Shown: positions 53,931 through 62,620 of the stretch, piece by piece
Numbering within the stretch: position 1 is the stretch's first letter
How the letters are laid out: every line of letters begins with the position of its first letter
NCBI RefSeq assembly: GCF_004216755.1
Contig: NZ_SGWZ01000006.1
Location: 156,090-220,089, forward strand
Length of the DNA: 64,000 nucleotides
Direction: 5' to 3'
DNA from: Kerstersia gyiorum
Lineage (GTDB): Bacteria; Pseudomonadota; Gammaproteobacteria; Burkholderiales; Burkholderiaceae_B
The notes under the pieces: model-generated
What the model was told of the DNA's origin: nothing
Seen by the model: the letters and a program-made list of their open reading frames with translations, nothing else
The model's database searches: none
Position numbers and translations under genes: made by a program

Positions 53931-54779
53931 ATGTTCGAATTGGGTCATCCACCCGCCGATATCGCCGGCCTGCGCAGCAGGCTGGCCCAAGGCCTGGCTC
54001 CCATCCTGGCCGGCACCCAGGCACGCGTCACCATGGCCGTGCATGCCCTGGACGGCACGCCGCTGTTCGAGCGCGAGGCCGGGACGGCCATGCCGTCGGC
54101 CAGCCTGATCAAGATACCCATCCTGATGCTGCTGCTCGAGCAGGTGGCAGCCGGCCGCTGGCCGCTGGACCACATGCTGTCGCTGGAGCACACCGAGCGC
54201 GTGGGCGGCACGGGCATACTCAACCAATTGCCCAGCGTGCGCAGCCTGCAACTGGAAGAGCTGGGCCGCCTGATGATCGTGCTGAGTGACAATGTCGCCA
54301 CCAACGCGCTGATCGACTGGCTCGGCCTGGACGATGTCACGCAATGGTGCCAACGTGCCGGATTGCCGCAAACCCGCCTGGAACGCCGCATGATGGACGC
54401 CCAGGCGCGCGCAGCCGGCCGCGACAACTGGACCAGCGCCGCCGATGCCTGTGCCGCACTGCTCTGGCTGCTGCGCAACGGCAGCCTGCCCGCGCCGCTG
54501 CGTCAGCTCGGCCTGCAAATGCTGGCCGACCAGCGTGAGCAATCGCACTTCGGCGCCGCGCTGCCTGCGCACGCCAAGCTGGCCAACAAAACCGGCCAGC
54601 TGCACGGGCTGCGCCACGATGCCGGCATCCTGTCGGCTGGCGGCCAGAGTGTCGTTCTGGCTGTGCTGGCCGATGGTTTCACCGACCCGCGTACCAGCAT
54701 GACCCTGTATGGCGGCGATGGCGCCGCCCTGCTGGCGCAACTCGCCCGGGCCGTCGCCCTGGCCCTGTCTGCGTCCTGA
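53931..54779 (+). CDS. Serine hydrolase of class A beta-lactamase fold, no signal peptide
   Basis: A 282-residue protein with the three active-site motifs of the penicilloyl-serine transferase superfamily in class A order: Ser58-Leu-Ile-Lys61 ('PSASLIKIPI'), Ser119-Asp120-Asn121 ('VLSDNVATNAL') and Lys219-Thr220-Gly221 ('NKTGQLHG'). The omega-loop region ('TRLERRMMDAQARAAG') lacks the usual Glu166 context of true beta-lactamases, and the N-terminus (MFELGHPPADIAGL) has no export signal, so it is probably a cytoplasmic amide hydrolase rather than an antibiotic-resistance enzyme. Its place in an operon with D-aminoacylase and a nitrilase suggests a peptide or cyclic-amide substrate. Confidence 0.82.
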   Translation: MFELGHPPADIAGLRSRLAQGLAPILAGTQARVTMAVHALDGTPLFEREAGTAMPSASLIKIPILMLLLEQVAAGRWPLDHMLSLEHTERVGGTGILNQLPSVRSLQLEELGRLMIVLSDNVATNALIDWLGLDDVTQWCQRAGLPQTRLERRMMDAQARAAGRDNWTSAADACAALLWLLRNGSLPAPLRQLGLQMLADQREQSHFGAALPAHAKLANKTGQLHGLRHDAGILSAGGQSVVLAVLADGFTDPRTSMTLYGGDGAALLAQLARAVALALSAS

Positions 54780-54869
54780 TCCCGGCGCGGCAACGCTGGC
54801 TCAAGCTGGCGTCCGGCCCGTCCCGATGCGCCCCGGCAACCGGGGTGGCATCCCCCAAGGAGAAACACC

Positions 54870-55691
54870 ATGACCACACGCGTGGCACTGATCCAGCTCG
54901 ACAGCGGCAACGACCGCGCCGCCAATCTGGCGGAAATCGAGCACTGGGTCCTGGCTGCGGCCCAGGATGGCGCCCAGCTCATCATCACCCCCGAATACAG
55001 CGATGTACGTGGCGACGCCGCGCTGCTGCAACAACAGGCATCCCCGGTTCCCGGCGTCGTGACCGAACACATGGCATCCCTGGCACGCCGCACCGGCTGC
55101 TGGATCCAGCTTGGCTCCATGCACGAGCGGCTGGCGGACGACCCGCGCCTGGGCAACACCAGCCTGGTATTCAACCCGGACGGGCAGATTGCTGCCAGCT
55201 ATCGCAAAACGCATCTGTACGATGCCGTGGTCAATGGCATGCCCTACCTGGAATCCGACGATTTCGCCCCCGGCGCCGCCCTCACCACCGTCGAAGCAGC
55301 CGGACTGCAGCTCGGCCTGAGTATCTGCTACGACATCCGCTTTGCCGAGCTGTTCCGTGCGCTGCGTTCCCGTGGCGCCAATGTTCTGGTCGTTCCGGCC
55401 GCCTTCAATGTCCATACCGGCAGGGATCACTGGGAAGTATTGCTGCGCGCCCGCGCCATCGAAAACCAGTGCTATGTGCTGGCCGCCGCGCAGATCGGCG
55501 GCCCCGGCCCGGCCCTGCCCTGCCTGGGCCGCAGCATGATCATCGACCCTTGGGGCACCGTACTGGCCTGCATGCCCGACCAGCCCGGCTATATTTGCGC
55601 CGACCTGGACCCGACGCGCGTCACCATGCTGCGCGACAAGCTGCCAGCCTGGTCGCACCGCCGTGGCGACCTGTATCCCACCAGCCCCTGA
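54870..55691 (+). CDS. Carbon-nitrogen hydrolase (nitrilase superfamily amidase), second copy
   Basis: A 273-residue enzyme with Glu42 ('ITPEYSDV'), Lys113 ('YRKTHLYD') and Cys153 ('SICYDIRFAEL'). It closely follows the nitrilase at 16187-17020, sharing for example 'HWEVLLRARAIENQCYV', 'RSMIIDPWGTV' and 'RRGDLY'. Hydrolysis of a small carboxamide is likely. AAGGAG precedes the ATG. It sits 90 bases after the serine hydrolase gene and 79 bases before the N-formylglutamate-amidohydrolase-like gene in the D-aminoacylase operon. The two copies may serve different amides in two separate operons. Confidence 0.88.
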   Translation: MTTRVALIQLDSGNDRAANLAEIEHWVLAAAQDGAQLIITPEYSDVRGDAALLQQQASPVPGVVTEHMASLARRTGCWIQLGSMHERLADDPRLGNTSLVFNPDGQIAASYRKTHLYDAVVNGMPYLESDDFAPGAALTTVEAAGLQLGLSICYDIRFAELFRALRSRGANVLVVPAAFNVHTGRDHWEVLLRARAIENQCYVLAAAQIGGPGPALPCLGRSMIIDPWGTVLACMPDQPGYICADLDPTRVTMLRDKLPAWSHRRGDLYPTSP

Positions 55692-55770
55692 GCCGCACGC
55701 CAGACGCTGCCCGTATTCCCCTGTTTTCACACCCGCGCCCTGCGCGGGCGCTCCTGCCAGGAGAGCCCTC

Positions 55771-56580
55771 ATGACCGAAGCCAGTCCCGCCGTCTATACC
55801 TTTCATCAGGGAACGGCCCCCCTGCTGATTTCCATGCCGCACGCCGGCACCTACGTGCCGCCTGAGCTTGCCGCCCGCTTCACCGAGGAAGCCCGGCAAG
55901 TCCCGGATACCGATTGGCATATGCCCCGCCTGTATGCTTTTGCCCGGGAAATGGGCGCATCCATCCTGTGCGCGAACTACTCGCGCTACGTCGTGGACCA
56001 GAACCGTCCGCCAGACGGCGCCAGCCTCTACCCCGGCCAGAGCGTCACCGGCCTGTGTCCGGTGGATACCTTCTACGACACACCCATTTATGCCGCGGGC
56101 GACGTGCCAGACGCAGCAGAAATCGCGGCGCGCCGTGTCGCCCTCTGGCAGCCCTATCATGATTGCCTGCGCCAGGAACTGGATCGCCTGCGCAGCCTGC
56201 ACGGCCGTGTCGTGCTCTGGGATGCCCACTCCATCCGCTCTGTCGTTCCCCGTTTCTTCGAAGGCAAACTGCCGGACCTGAACCTCGGCACGGCAGACGG
56301 AAAAAGCTGCGACCCGGCGCTGGCCGGGAAACTGCTCGCCGTGGCCAGCAGCGACACACGCTACACCAGCGTACTCAATGGCCGCTTCAAGGGCGGCCAC
56401 ATCACCCGTCACTACGGCGCCCCCGAGGCCGGCATCCACGCGGTGCAGCTGGAAATGGCGCAATGCTGCTATATGGAAGAAGCCCTGCCCTTCGCTTATC
56501 TGGAAGAGCGGGCCCGGGAAATCCAGCCGCTGCTGCGCCGCATGCTCGACAGCGCCCTGGCATACGCCCGCCAGGCTTGA
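55771..56580 (+). CDS. N-formylglutamate amidohydrolase-like protein (HutG family)
   Basis: A 269-residue protein of the N-formylglutamate amidohydrolase family: 'LLISMPHAGTYVPPELAARF', 'DTDWHMPRLYAFA', 'YVVDQNRPPDG', 'VVLWDAHSIRS' and 'FKGGHITRHYG'. In histidine breakdown HutG releases formate from N-formylglutamate, but no hutU, hutH or hutI is present, so a formyl- or acyl-amino acid made by this operon is a likelier substrate. AGGAG 7 bases upstream sets the ATG at 55771. It is the last gene of the operon, followed by a strong bidirectional terminator. Confidence 0.88.
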   Translation: MTEASPAVYTFHQGTAPLLISMPHAGTYVPPELAARFTEEARQVPDTDWHMPRLYAFAREMGASILCANYSRYVVDQNRPPDGASLYPGQSVTGLCPVDTFYDTPIYAAGDVPDAAEIAARRVALWQPYHDCLRQELDRLRSLHGRVVLWDAHSIRSVVPRFFEGKLPDLNLGTADGKSCDPALAGKLLAVASSDTRYTSVLNGRFKGGHITRHYGAPEAGIHAVQLEMAQCCYMEEALPFAYLEERAREIQPLLRRMLDSALAYARQA

Positions 56581-56627
56581 ACCCGGCTCCGCACCCGCCA
56601 GCCTGTACCGCAGGCCGGCATGCATAA

Positions 56628-56666
56628 AAAATGCGCCCGATCCAGAAACCGGATCGGGCGCATTTT
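56628..56666. terminator. Bidirectional rho-independent terminator
   Basis: AAAATGCGCCCGATCC-N7-GGATCGGGCGCATTTT is a perfect 16-bp stem with A/T ends, between the convergent N-formylglutamate-amidohydrolase-like gene and the small membrane-protein gene. It can stop transcription from both sides. Confidence 0.92.
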
Positions 56667-56707
56667 CTTCGGACAACCGGCGGGAACCGGCGCCGGAACA
56701 CGGAGAA

Positions 56708-57070
56708 TTACTCGTAATCGACGGGCGAACGGCCTTCGACCAGTGCCAGCCAGCCGCGGATGACGCGGTACAGCGCCCAGACGATGGTAGCGAATACGCC
56801 CAGCCAGCCGATATAGATCAGCGTGGCCAGGAAGCTGACAGCCAGCGCCAGCACGCTCCACCAGAACGTGGCCAGCAGCCAGGCAGCATGACCATCGAAA
56901 TAGGTAGCGGCAAAATCCTGGCGCTTGACGTACAGCAGGATCACACCAGCGACCGCAGCCAGGCCCAGAAAGCCCGCACTGATCAGCGACACGGCAAACA
57001 GGCCATAGACGATGTGCATAACGGTCTGCAGGCTCAATTCGGGCGAGCCGGATTGCGGCAGGTTGCTCAT
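56708..57070 (-). CDS. Small membrane protein, DUF4870-like
   Basis: A 120-residue protein with three or four hydrophobic segments ('VMHIVYGLFAVSLISAGFLG', 'LAAVAGVILLYV', 'WLLATFWWSVLALAVSFLAT', 'LGVFATIVWALYRVIRGWLA') and the motif 'YVKRQDFAATYFDGHAAWL', seen in a widespread betaproteobacterial membrane-protein family. The function is unknown. It is a single leftward gene with a terminator downstream; the start has a fair ribosome-binding site (AAGGAG). Confidence 0.8.
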   Translation of the reverse strand: MSNLPQSGSPELSLQTVMHIVYGLFAVSLISAGFLGLAAVAGVILLYVKRQDFAATYFDGHAAWLLATFWWSVLALAVSFLATLIYIGWLGVFATIVWALYRVIRGWLALVEGRSPVDYE

Positions 57071-57319
57071 GTTGATCGACTCCTTATCAAAACAGCGGAT
57101 ATCTTACCGCGTTGTCTGTAATAACGTGTTGCAGCGCCGCGCCATCCTGCGCCAGCGCCGCTTGCGCGCACCGGCATTTTCCTGCTCGTTTTCCATTACG
57201 GCGCGAACCTGCCACCCCTGTCTGGCGGCAACCGCCCACGCCAGCGAAGCGTACCCGAACGCATGGCTGCGCCAACCCCGGATGTTGCAGGATTTCCACG
57301 GCCAGCCAGAATAAACGGG

Positions 57320-57338
57320 AATGAGAGTTATAATCATC
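57320..57338. promoter_or_regulatory. Candidate Fur box upstream of fecI
   Basis: AATGAGAGTTATAATCATC matches the pattern AATGAGAAT-N-ATTCTCATT at about 14 of 18 defined positions, and lies 190 bases before the sigma factor gene, in the 458-base gap 57071-57528. Iron-bound Fur would repress fecI there, the usual arrangement. The remainder of the gap is GC-rich with no gene recognised. Confidence 0.55.
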
Positions 57339-57528
57339 AAAGAATTCTGCTCCGGCTACCGATCCGGGTTGCCGCCAGCTGGCCTCCGTCTGCCGTGCAG
57401 CCAGCCCGCCATCCCCAGGATCGCAGCCGCGCCTGTCGGGCAATGTGCACACCTGAAAAGGCCCGCTGCCCCCCATGCACCGGTCGCCATGCAACCGTCT
57501 TCACTGCAACACGTCTCGCTGAAAGGCC

Positions 57529-58059
57529 ATGCCCTCTTCCGCCCTTACGCCATCGGCCGATATCGCCACGCTATACGCTGACCATCACAGCTGGCTGCGC
57601 AACTGGATTGCCAGCAAGCTGCAGCATTCCGGCCGCGAAGTGGCGGAAGACCTGGCGCATGATACCTTCGTCAGCCTGATCAGCAGCCGCAACCGCGCCC
57701 CTGAACCCGACGAGTTGCTCAAGCCTCGCGCCTACCTGGCCACCGTCGCCAAGGGCGTGGTGGTCAGTTGGATACGCCGCCAGTCGCTGGAACGTGCCTG
57801 GCTGGAAACACTGGCCACGCTGCCCGAACCGCAACACCCCTCCCCTGAGCACCAGCATGTCATCGTCGAAACGCTGGCCGAGATCGACGCCATGCTCGAC
57901 ACCCTGAAGCCGCGCGCCAAGCAGGCGTTCCTCATGGCAACGGTGGACGGCATGAAACAGGCGGATATCGCCACGGCACTGGGCATCAGCATTCCGACCG
58001 TCAAGAGCTATATGCACAAGGCGTACCTGCTGTGCCTGAGCCAGATGCCCGACGACTGA
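57529..58059 (+). CDS. ECF sigma factor, FecI type
   Basis: A 176-residue sigma factor. Region 2 reads 'HHSWLRNWIASKLQHSGREV' and 'EDLAHDTFVSLISS', and region 4 reads 'KQADIATALGISIPTVKSYM'. It should direct RNA polymerase to iron-transport promoters when released by FecR. It is followed 9 bases later by fecR and preceded by a Fur-like site. The ribosome-binding site is short-spaced (AAAGG, 2 bases), so a slightly different start is possible. Confidence 0.92.
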   Translation: MPSSALTPSADIATLYADHHSWLRNWIASKLQHSGREVAEDLAHDTFVSLISSRNRAPEPDELLKPRAYLATVAKGVVVSWIRRQSLERAWLETLATLPEPQHPSPEHQHVIVETLAEIDAMLDTLKPRAKQAFLMATVDGMKQADIATALGISIPTVKSYMHKAYLLCLSQMPDD

Positions 58060-58068
58060 GCCGGCAGC

Positions 58069-59046
58069 ATGGCCAATACACCGGATACACGCATAGACCC
58101 CGGCATCCTCAACGAGGCGGCGCACTGGCTGCTGCGCATCCAGGAAGGCCATCTGGATGCGGAACAACAGGCCAGCTTTGCCCGCTGGCATGGCCAGAGC
58201 AGCGAACACCAGCGGGCCTGGCGGCGTGCCGAACGGCTGCTGGACAAAATGGGCAGCATGCCAGCAGGCCTGGCTGCGCCCACGCTGCGGCGCGCTAACA
58301 ACATCGGCGGCGCCAGCCGCCGCGCGCTGCTGCGCAGCGTCGCCGCCATCCTGGCCCTGGCACCTGCCGGATGGCTGGCCTGGCAGGCCCGCCCCTGGTT
58401 CGAACGCCTGAATGCCGATTACGTCGCCGGCATCGGCGAACAACTGGACGCCACGCTGGACGACGGCACGCGGATCTCACTCAATACCGACACGGTGCTC
58501 GACGTGCTCTACACCGTCGAACAACGCCTGCTGACGCTCAAGCGCGGCGAGATATACATCAGCACGGCACCGGATACGCAACAGCCGCCCAGACCATTCC
58601 GGGTGCACACCGACCACGGCAGCATGCAGGCGTTGGGAACGCGCTTCGTCGTGCGTCAACACGAAGACCATACGCTGCTGGCCGTCTATGAAGGCGCAGT
58701 GCGTATCACCCCCGCCGATGCCGGGCCGGGCGTGGCCGTCACCTTGCAAGCGGGGCAGCAGGCTGGCTTCACGCGCCAGCACGTCGGGCCGCTGACAGAC
58801 ACCAGCGAAGCCGCGTCGGCATGGCGCAACGGCCTGCTGATGGCCGATGCCATGAGCCTGCCACAGTGGGTTGCAGAACTCTCCCGCTACAGCCAGGACA
58901 CCATCGAATACGCACCGGGCCTGCGCCAATTGCAATTGTCCGGCGCCTTCCCGGTGCACGACATCGAACTGGCCTTGCAGATGCTGGCCCAGACCTACCA
59001 ATTGAACGTCCGCCGCAACGGACGACGGGTCTATATCGGCCGTTGA
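58069..59046 (+). CDS. FecR family anti-sigma regulator
   Basis: A 325-residue inner-membrane regulator. The cytoplasmic N-terminal domain is typical of FecR ('INEAAHWLLRIQEGHLDAEQ'-like, with 'FARWHGQSSEHQRAWRRAER'). A membrane segment follows at about 83-105 ('LLRSVAAILALAPAGWLAW'), and the periplasmic part has 'DGTRISLNTDTVLDVLYTVE' and 'VHTDHGSMQALGTRFVVRQH'. It passes the signal from the receptor's N-terminal domain to the sigma factor. It is followed by two TonB receptors that both carry that domain. Confidence 0.93.
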   Translation: MANTPDTRIDPGILNEAAHWLLRIQEGHLDAEQQASFARWHGQSSEHQRAWRRAERLLDKMGSMPAGLAAPTLRRANNIGGASRRALLRSVAAILALAPAGWLAWQARPWFERLNADYVAGIGEQLDATLDDGTRISLNTDTVLDVLYTVEQRLLTLKRGEIYISTAPDTQQPPRPFRVHTDHGSMQALGTRFVVRQHEDHTLLAVYEGAVRITPADAGPGVAVTLQAGQQAGFTRQHVGPLTDTSEAASAWRNGLLMADAMSLPQWVAELSRYSQDTIEYAPGLRQLQLSGAFPVHDIELALQMLAQTYQLNVRRNGRRVYIGR

Positions 59047-59178
59047 GGCCGCCTGCTGCAGCCCGCCATCCGGCCCGAAAATATCCTTTTTCATTCCTCA
59101 TGCGACAAGGAGAGTGAAAGACCAGCGTGTCGCGCAGCGCTGGACCTGACTCCGCCCTGTTCTCAAGGAATGATCGAG

Positions 59179-62112
59179 ATGTCCCGTCCCCCTGTTGCCC
59201 CCCGGCCAAGCCTGCGCCTGTCACCCATCGTGCTGGCAGGACGGCTGGTGCTTTTCGGCGTGTCCACCACCGCCGCCGCTGCCCTGCTTTTGGGCCCCGA
59301 CACGGCACATGCCCAGGCCGCGCCTGACTCTGCTCCCCTCGCAGATACCAACGTGCGCCAGTACAACATCCCGGCCGGCCCGCTGGGCCGATCGCTGGCG
59401 CAATTCGCCACGCAATCCGGCCTGCTGCTGTCTTTCGACCCGGCCATGACCCGCGGCCTGCAGGCTCCGGCTCTTCAGGGAGGGCATACCACCGGCGCCG
59501 GGTTGCAGATCCTGCTGGCGGGCAGCGGACTGGAAATCATCCGACGGCCCGACAGCAGTTACACGCTGCGCCAGAAGAAAAATCCAGGCAAGGTGGCCGA
59601 ACTGCAGGAAGTCACGGTCGTGGGCAGTATCAGCCCTGCCGAAGAGGTCTACACCGCGCCACGTTCTTCCGTTTATATCTCGAGCGCTGAAATCGAGCGC
59701 TACGTCCCCATCTCGACCAGTGACCTGTTCAAGGGCGTGCCCGGCGTGCAGGTGGGCGACTCCCGCAACGGCGGCGCGCTGGACATCAACATACGCGGTA
59801 TCCAGGGGCAAAGCCGGATCGCCGTCACCGTCGACGGCGCCCAACAGGCGCTGGACGTCTACCGCGGCTACGCCGGCACCCAACAACGCAGCTATATCGA
59901 CCCGGACCTGCTCAGCAGCATCACGATCAACAAGGGCCCCAGTCTCTCGGCCAGCGCAGGCGGCAACGCCATCGGCGGATCGGTGGAAATGCGCACCATA
60001 GGCGTGGACGATATCCTCCTGCCCGGCCAATCCGTCGGCGTGCGCCTGATGGGCAACCTCTGGAATAACGGCCAGAAGCCGGCGTACCGCCCGGAAAGCG
60101 TGGACAGCGCCAGCGATCTCTCGACAGAACCACACGACAAACATGGCGACCTGTTTGGCTCCCATGCGCAATCCGGCAGCCTGGCCTTCGCAATCGCCGG
60201 AGAAAAAATCGACTTTCTGGCAGCCGTTGCCAAGCGTGAACAAGGCAACTATTTCGCCGGCAAGCACGGTCATGACGCCTATCGAAGCTGGGACGAATAT
60301 GGCCGCGAGGAAGAAACCGTCGCCAAGGTCTATCAGCCAGGCGAAGAAGTCCTGAACTCCTCGGCCGAGACCCGGTCTGTCCTGCTGAAAACCACGATCC
60401 GGCCTGCCCCCGGACATACACTGGAACTGGGCTACCGCAACTACGACGGACGCCAGGGCGAAATCATGCCGTCGGACATCTTCCGCTTCGGAACAGCCAA
60501 TATTTACCAGTATCCGCAGGGCCGCATGCGCATAGATACGGCCACGCTGCGCTACGACTTATCGCCTGCCGACAATCCGCTGATCAACCTGAAAGCCAAT
60601 CTGTGGGCCACGGATGCCCGCAGCAGCCAGCTCAACGCCGTCACCGTTCCCAGCAGCGAATTTTTCGTCACTGACCGTGGCTGGGTGAGGCAGAACAACC
60701 GGCGCATTGGGGGTGACCTCAGCAACCGCTCGGAATTCGGCAGCGCCATCGGCAACTTTGCCGTCGATATCGGCGGCTCGTTCCAGATTGAAGAACTGGG
60801 CCCGCAATCCCGGGTCGTGACCACGCAACACGATATCAATGCGAACCGGCAACTGCGCGATGCTCACCGCCGCCAAATGGATCTCACCGGGAAAATCGAG
60901 TACCGACCAATCGACCAGCTGAAAATATGGGCCGGCCTGCGCTTCAGCCAGTACCACACCCGTGACCGCAACGTCATTGCCACAGGAGTACGGGAAACCC
61001 GCCTGGTACGCAATATCGTGGTGTCCAAACCCGGCATGTGGGGCAACATGTGGTGGGAGGCCGACGCCAACGGTGAATTCACCGATGCGACCGACCCCCG
61101 CCTGCATAACGGCATCGTCTGGGAAGACTCCAACCATCCCTTCAATGGCATCCCTTACAACGAAGCCTCGCAAGACGCCACCGTCACGGTCTACGACCCG
61201 CGCGAAGTCGCCATCGTCACCGGCTACACCTATTCCCAACCGCAGGAAGACAGCGGCCATGGCTACGCTCCGTCCGTTGGTGCCGAATACGAATTCGCCC
61301 CGAACTCCATCGCATATGTCTCCTACACACAGGGGCTGCGCCTGCCCTCCCTCTTCGAAAGCAGCCTGGGCACCTTGCAGGTCCACCCCGGCCAGGCGCT
61401 CAAGCCGGAGCGCTCACGTAGCTGGGAAATCGGCTTGAGCACGCTGCAGCACGGCGTCCTGAGCCAGCGCGACATGCTGGCAGCCAAGCTGGCCTATTTC
61501 GATACCAACATCAAAAACTACATCACGCGCTACTACGACCCCACCACATGGGGGCTGATGACCTTCACCAACACTGACCGCTACAAAGTCAACGGCCTGG
61601 AATTCCAGTCGCAATACGACACCGGTACATTTTTCATGGACCTGTCCGGCACCCGCTACTTCCATGCACAAACTTGCGATGCCGCCTTTGCCGGTCATTT
61701 GCGCAGCAACGCCAATGAATACATGCCGACGGAAAACACGCCTGACTGCACCCCGGGCAGCTTCATGGGGTCCTTCTCCAACACGCAGAACCCGCCAAAG
61801 TACGCCATCAACCTCACGCTGGGCACGCGCCTGCTGGACGAACGGCTGACCGTAGGTGGCCGCATGGTGTTCACCGCCGGCCCGACCGAAATCCTGGACA
61901 AGCCCTGGCAAGTCGGCGCCACGACGCCCCAATTGCTGTACCGCCCCGTCAAAGTGTTCGACGCCTTCCTGAGCTACCAATTCCATAAACAGGCGTCGCT
62001 CAATGTTTCCCTGCAGAACATCACCAACCGTTATTACCTTGACCCGCTGGCGCAAAGCTATATGCCTGCACCCGGCCGCACCCTTAATGTCGGCCTGAAA
62101 GTGCAGATGTAG
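59179..62112 (+). CDS. TonB-dependent receptor with N-terminal signalling (STN) domain, heme-receptor-like
   Basis: A 977-residue outer-membrane receptor. A signal peptide ends at 'DTAHAQA', followed by an STN domain ('YNIPAGPLGRSLAQFATQSG', 'LLSFDPAMTRGL') that contacts FecR. The plug reads 'GVPGVQVGDSRNGGALDINI', the barrel has 'YTQGLRLPSLFESSLG' and 'LKPERSRSWEIGLS', and the end is 'NRYYLDPLAQSYMPAPGRT'. The latter patterns resemble heme/hemoglobin receptors of the TonB hemoglobin-transferrin-lactoferrin group. The ATG at 59179 was preferred to one 9 bases earlier because AAGGA is then properly spaced. It is controlled by fecI and fecR upstream. Confidence 0.9.
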   Translation: MSRPPVAPRPSLRLSPIVLAGRLVLFGVSTTAAAALLLGPDTAHAQAAPDSAPLADTNVRQYNIPAGPLGRSLAQFATQSGLLLSFDPAMTRGLQAPALQGGHTTGAGLQILLAGSGLEIIRRPDSSYTLRQKKNPGKVAELQEVTVVGSISPAEEVYTAPRSSVYISSAEIERYVPISTSDLFKGVPGVQVGDSRNGGALDINIRGIQGQSRIAVTVDGAQQALDVYRGYAGTQQRSYIDPDLLSSITINKGPSLSASAGGNAIGGSVEMRTIGVDDILLPGQSVGVRLMGNLWNNGQKPAYRPESVDSASDLSTEPHDKHGDLFGSHAQSGSLAFAIAGEKIDFLAAVAKREQGNYFAGKHGHDAYRSWDEYGREEETVAKVYQPGEEVLNSSAETRSVLLKTTIRPAPGHTLELGYRNYDGRQGEIMPSDIFRFGTANIYQYPQGRMRIDTATLRYDLSPADNPLINLKANLWATDARSSQLNAVTVPSSEFFVTDRGWVRQNNRRIGGDLSNRSEFGSAIGNFAVDIGGSFQIEELGPQSRVVTTQHDINANRQLRDAHRRQMDLTGKIEYRPIDQLKIWAGLRFSQYHTRDRNVIATGVRETRLVRNIVVSKPGMWGNMWWEADANGEFTDATDPRLHNGIVWEDSNHPFNGIPYNEASQDATVTVYDPREVAIVTGYTYSQPQEDSGHGYAPSVGAEYEFAPNSIAYVSYTQGLRLPSLFESSLGTLQVHPGQALKPERSRSWEIGLSTLQHGVLSQRDMLAAKLAYFDTNIKNYITRYYDPTTWGLMTFTNTDRYKVNGLEFQSQYDTGTFFMDLSGTRYFHAQTCDAAFAGHLRSNANEYMPTENTPDCTPGSFMGSFSNTQNPPKYAINLTLGTRLLDERLTVGGRMVFTAGPTEILDKPWQVGATTPQLLYRPVKVFDAFLSYQFHKQASLNVSLQNITNRYYLDPLAQSYMPAPGRTLNVGLKVQM

Positions 62113-62137
62113 GGCCTGCCACCGCCAACCGCCTCAA

Positions 62138-62168
62138 TCGGCCCGGCACGACCAAGATGCCGGGCCGA
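62138..62168 (+). terminator. Terminator-like hairpin after the first TonB receptor
   Basis: TCGGCCCGGCA-CGACCAAGA-TGCCGGGCCGA is a perfect 11-bp stem 26 bases after the stop. No U tract follows, so it may act as a transcript-stabilising structure rather than a strong terminator. Confidence 0.45.
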
Positions 62169-62223
62169 CGCGGGCAAGACCGCACATTCCTCCCGACAAA
62201 AGAAACAAAATGTAAAACTCCAG

Positions 62224-62248
62224 GGAAAAATATACTTTCCTGCGCGTC
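62224..62248 (+). promoter_or_regulatory. Possible FecI-type promoter before the second TonB receptor
   Basis: GGAAAA, a 16-base spacer and GTC (GGAAAA at 62224-62229, GTC at 62246-62248) resemble the FecI-dependent fecA promoter as remembered. It lies 372 bases before the second receptor, implying a long leader; a hairpin GCCGGCA-N7-TGCCGGC is at 62269-62289. The 508-base gap 62113-62620 otherwise holds no recognisable gene. Confidence 0.3.
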
Positions 62249-62620
62249 GTTCGACATAGGTAATGAAAGCCGGCAAGGAAACTGCCGGCTATCGGCTCTG
62301 TCACGGGTTCCCCCCGGATTCCAACATTACCGGAAGCTTGCCCATCATGTCCTGCGTCGCTCTGCTGAAGCTGCGCCGCGCGTACCAGCCACGCGTGTCG
62401 CCCACCTGCCTTGCCCTTGCTGCCTGTGCGAACGCCGGACCCGTTGGGCCGGCAGTGCATTCAGCGATTTCTTTTTCCTTGAAGCAGAAATCATTCCCAT
62501 ATTGAAAAAATATCCGACATTGGCCGTACCATGCCCGCATCCAGACAGACCGGTTTACCTGATGCCCGCATCGACCCTTGAGGATATCTCCCGCCACCCA
62601 GCGGAAACCATTTGCTCAGC

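Noticed and set aside
52467..54740. Minus-strand open frame of about 757 codons across the permease and serine hydrolase genes
   Set aside because: Antisense to two genes with clear motifs; repetitive Gly/Gln/His composition typical of a reverse reading of membrane-protein codons.
53931..54779. Calling the serine hydrolase an antibiotic-resistance beta-lactamase
   Set aside because: No signal peptide, no typical Glu166 context, and a catabolic operon setting.
55771..56580. Calling this gene hutG of histidine degradation
   Set aside because: No other hut gene is nearby and the neighbours handle D-amino acids and amides; only family membership is claimed.
62263..62505. 80-codon frame between the two TonB receptors
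   Set aside because: No ribosome-binding site, no recognisable domain and a weak hydrophobic pattern; better explained as leader sequence.
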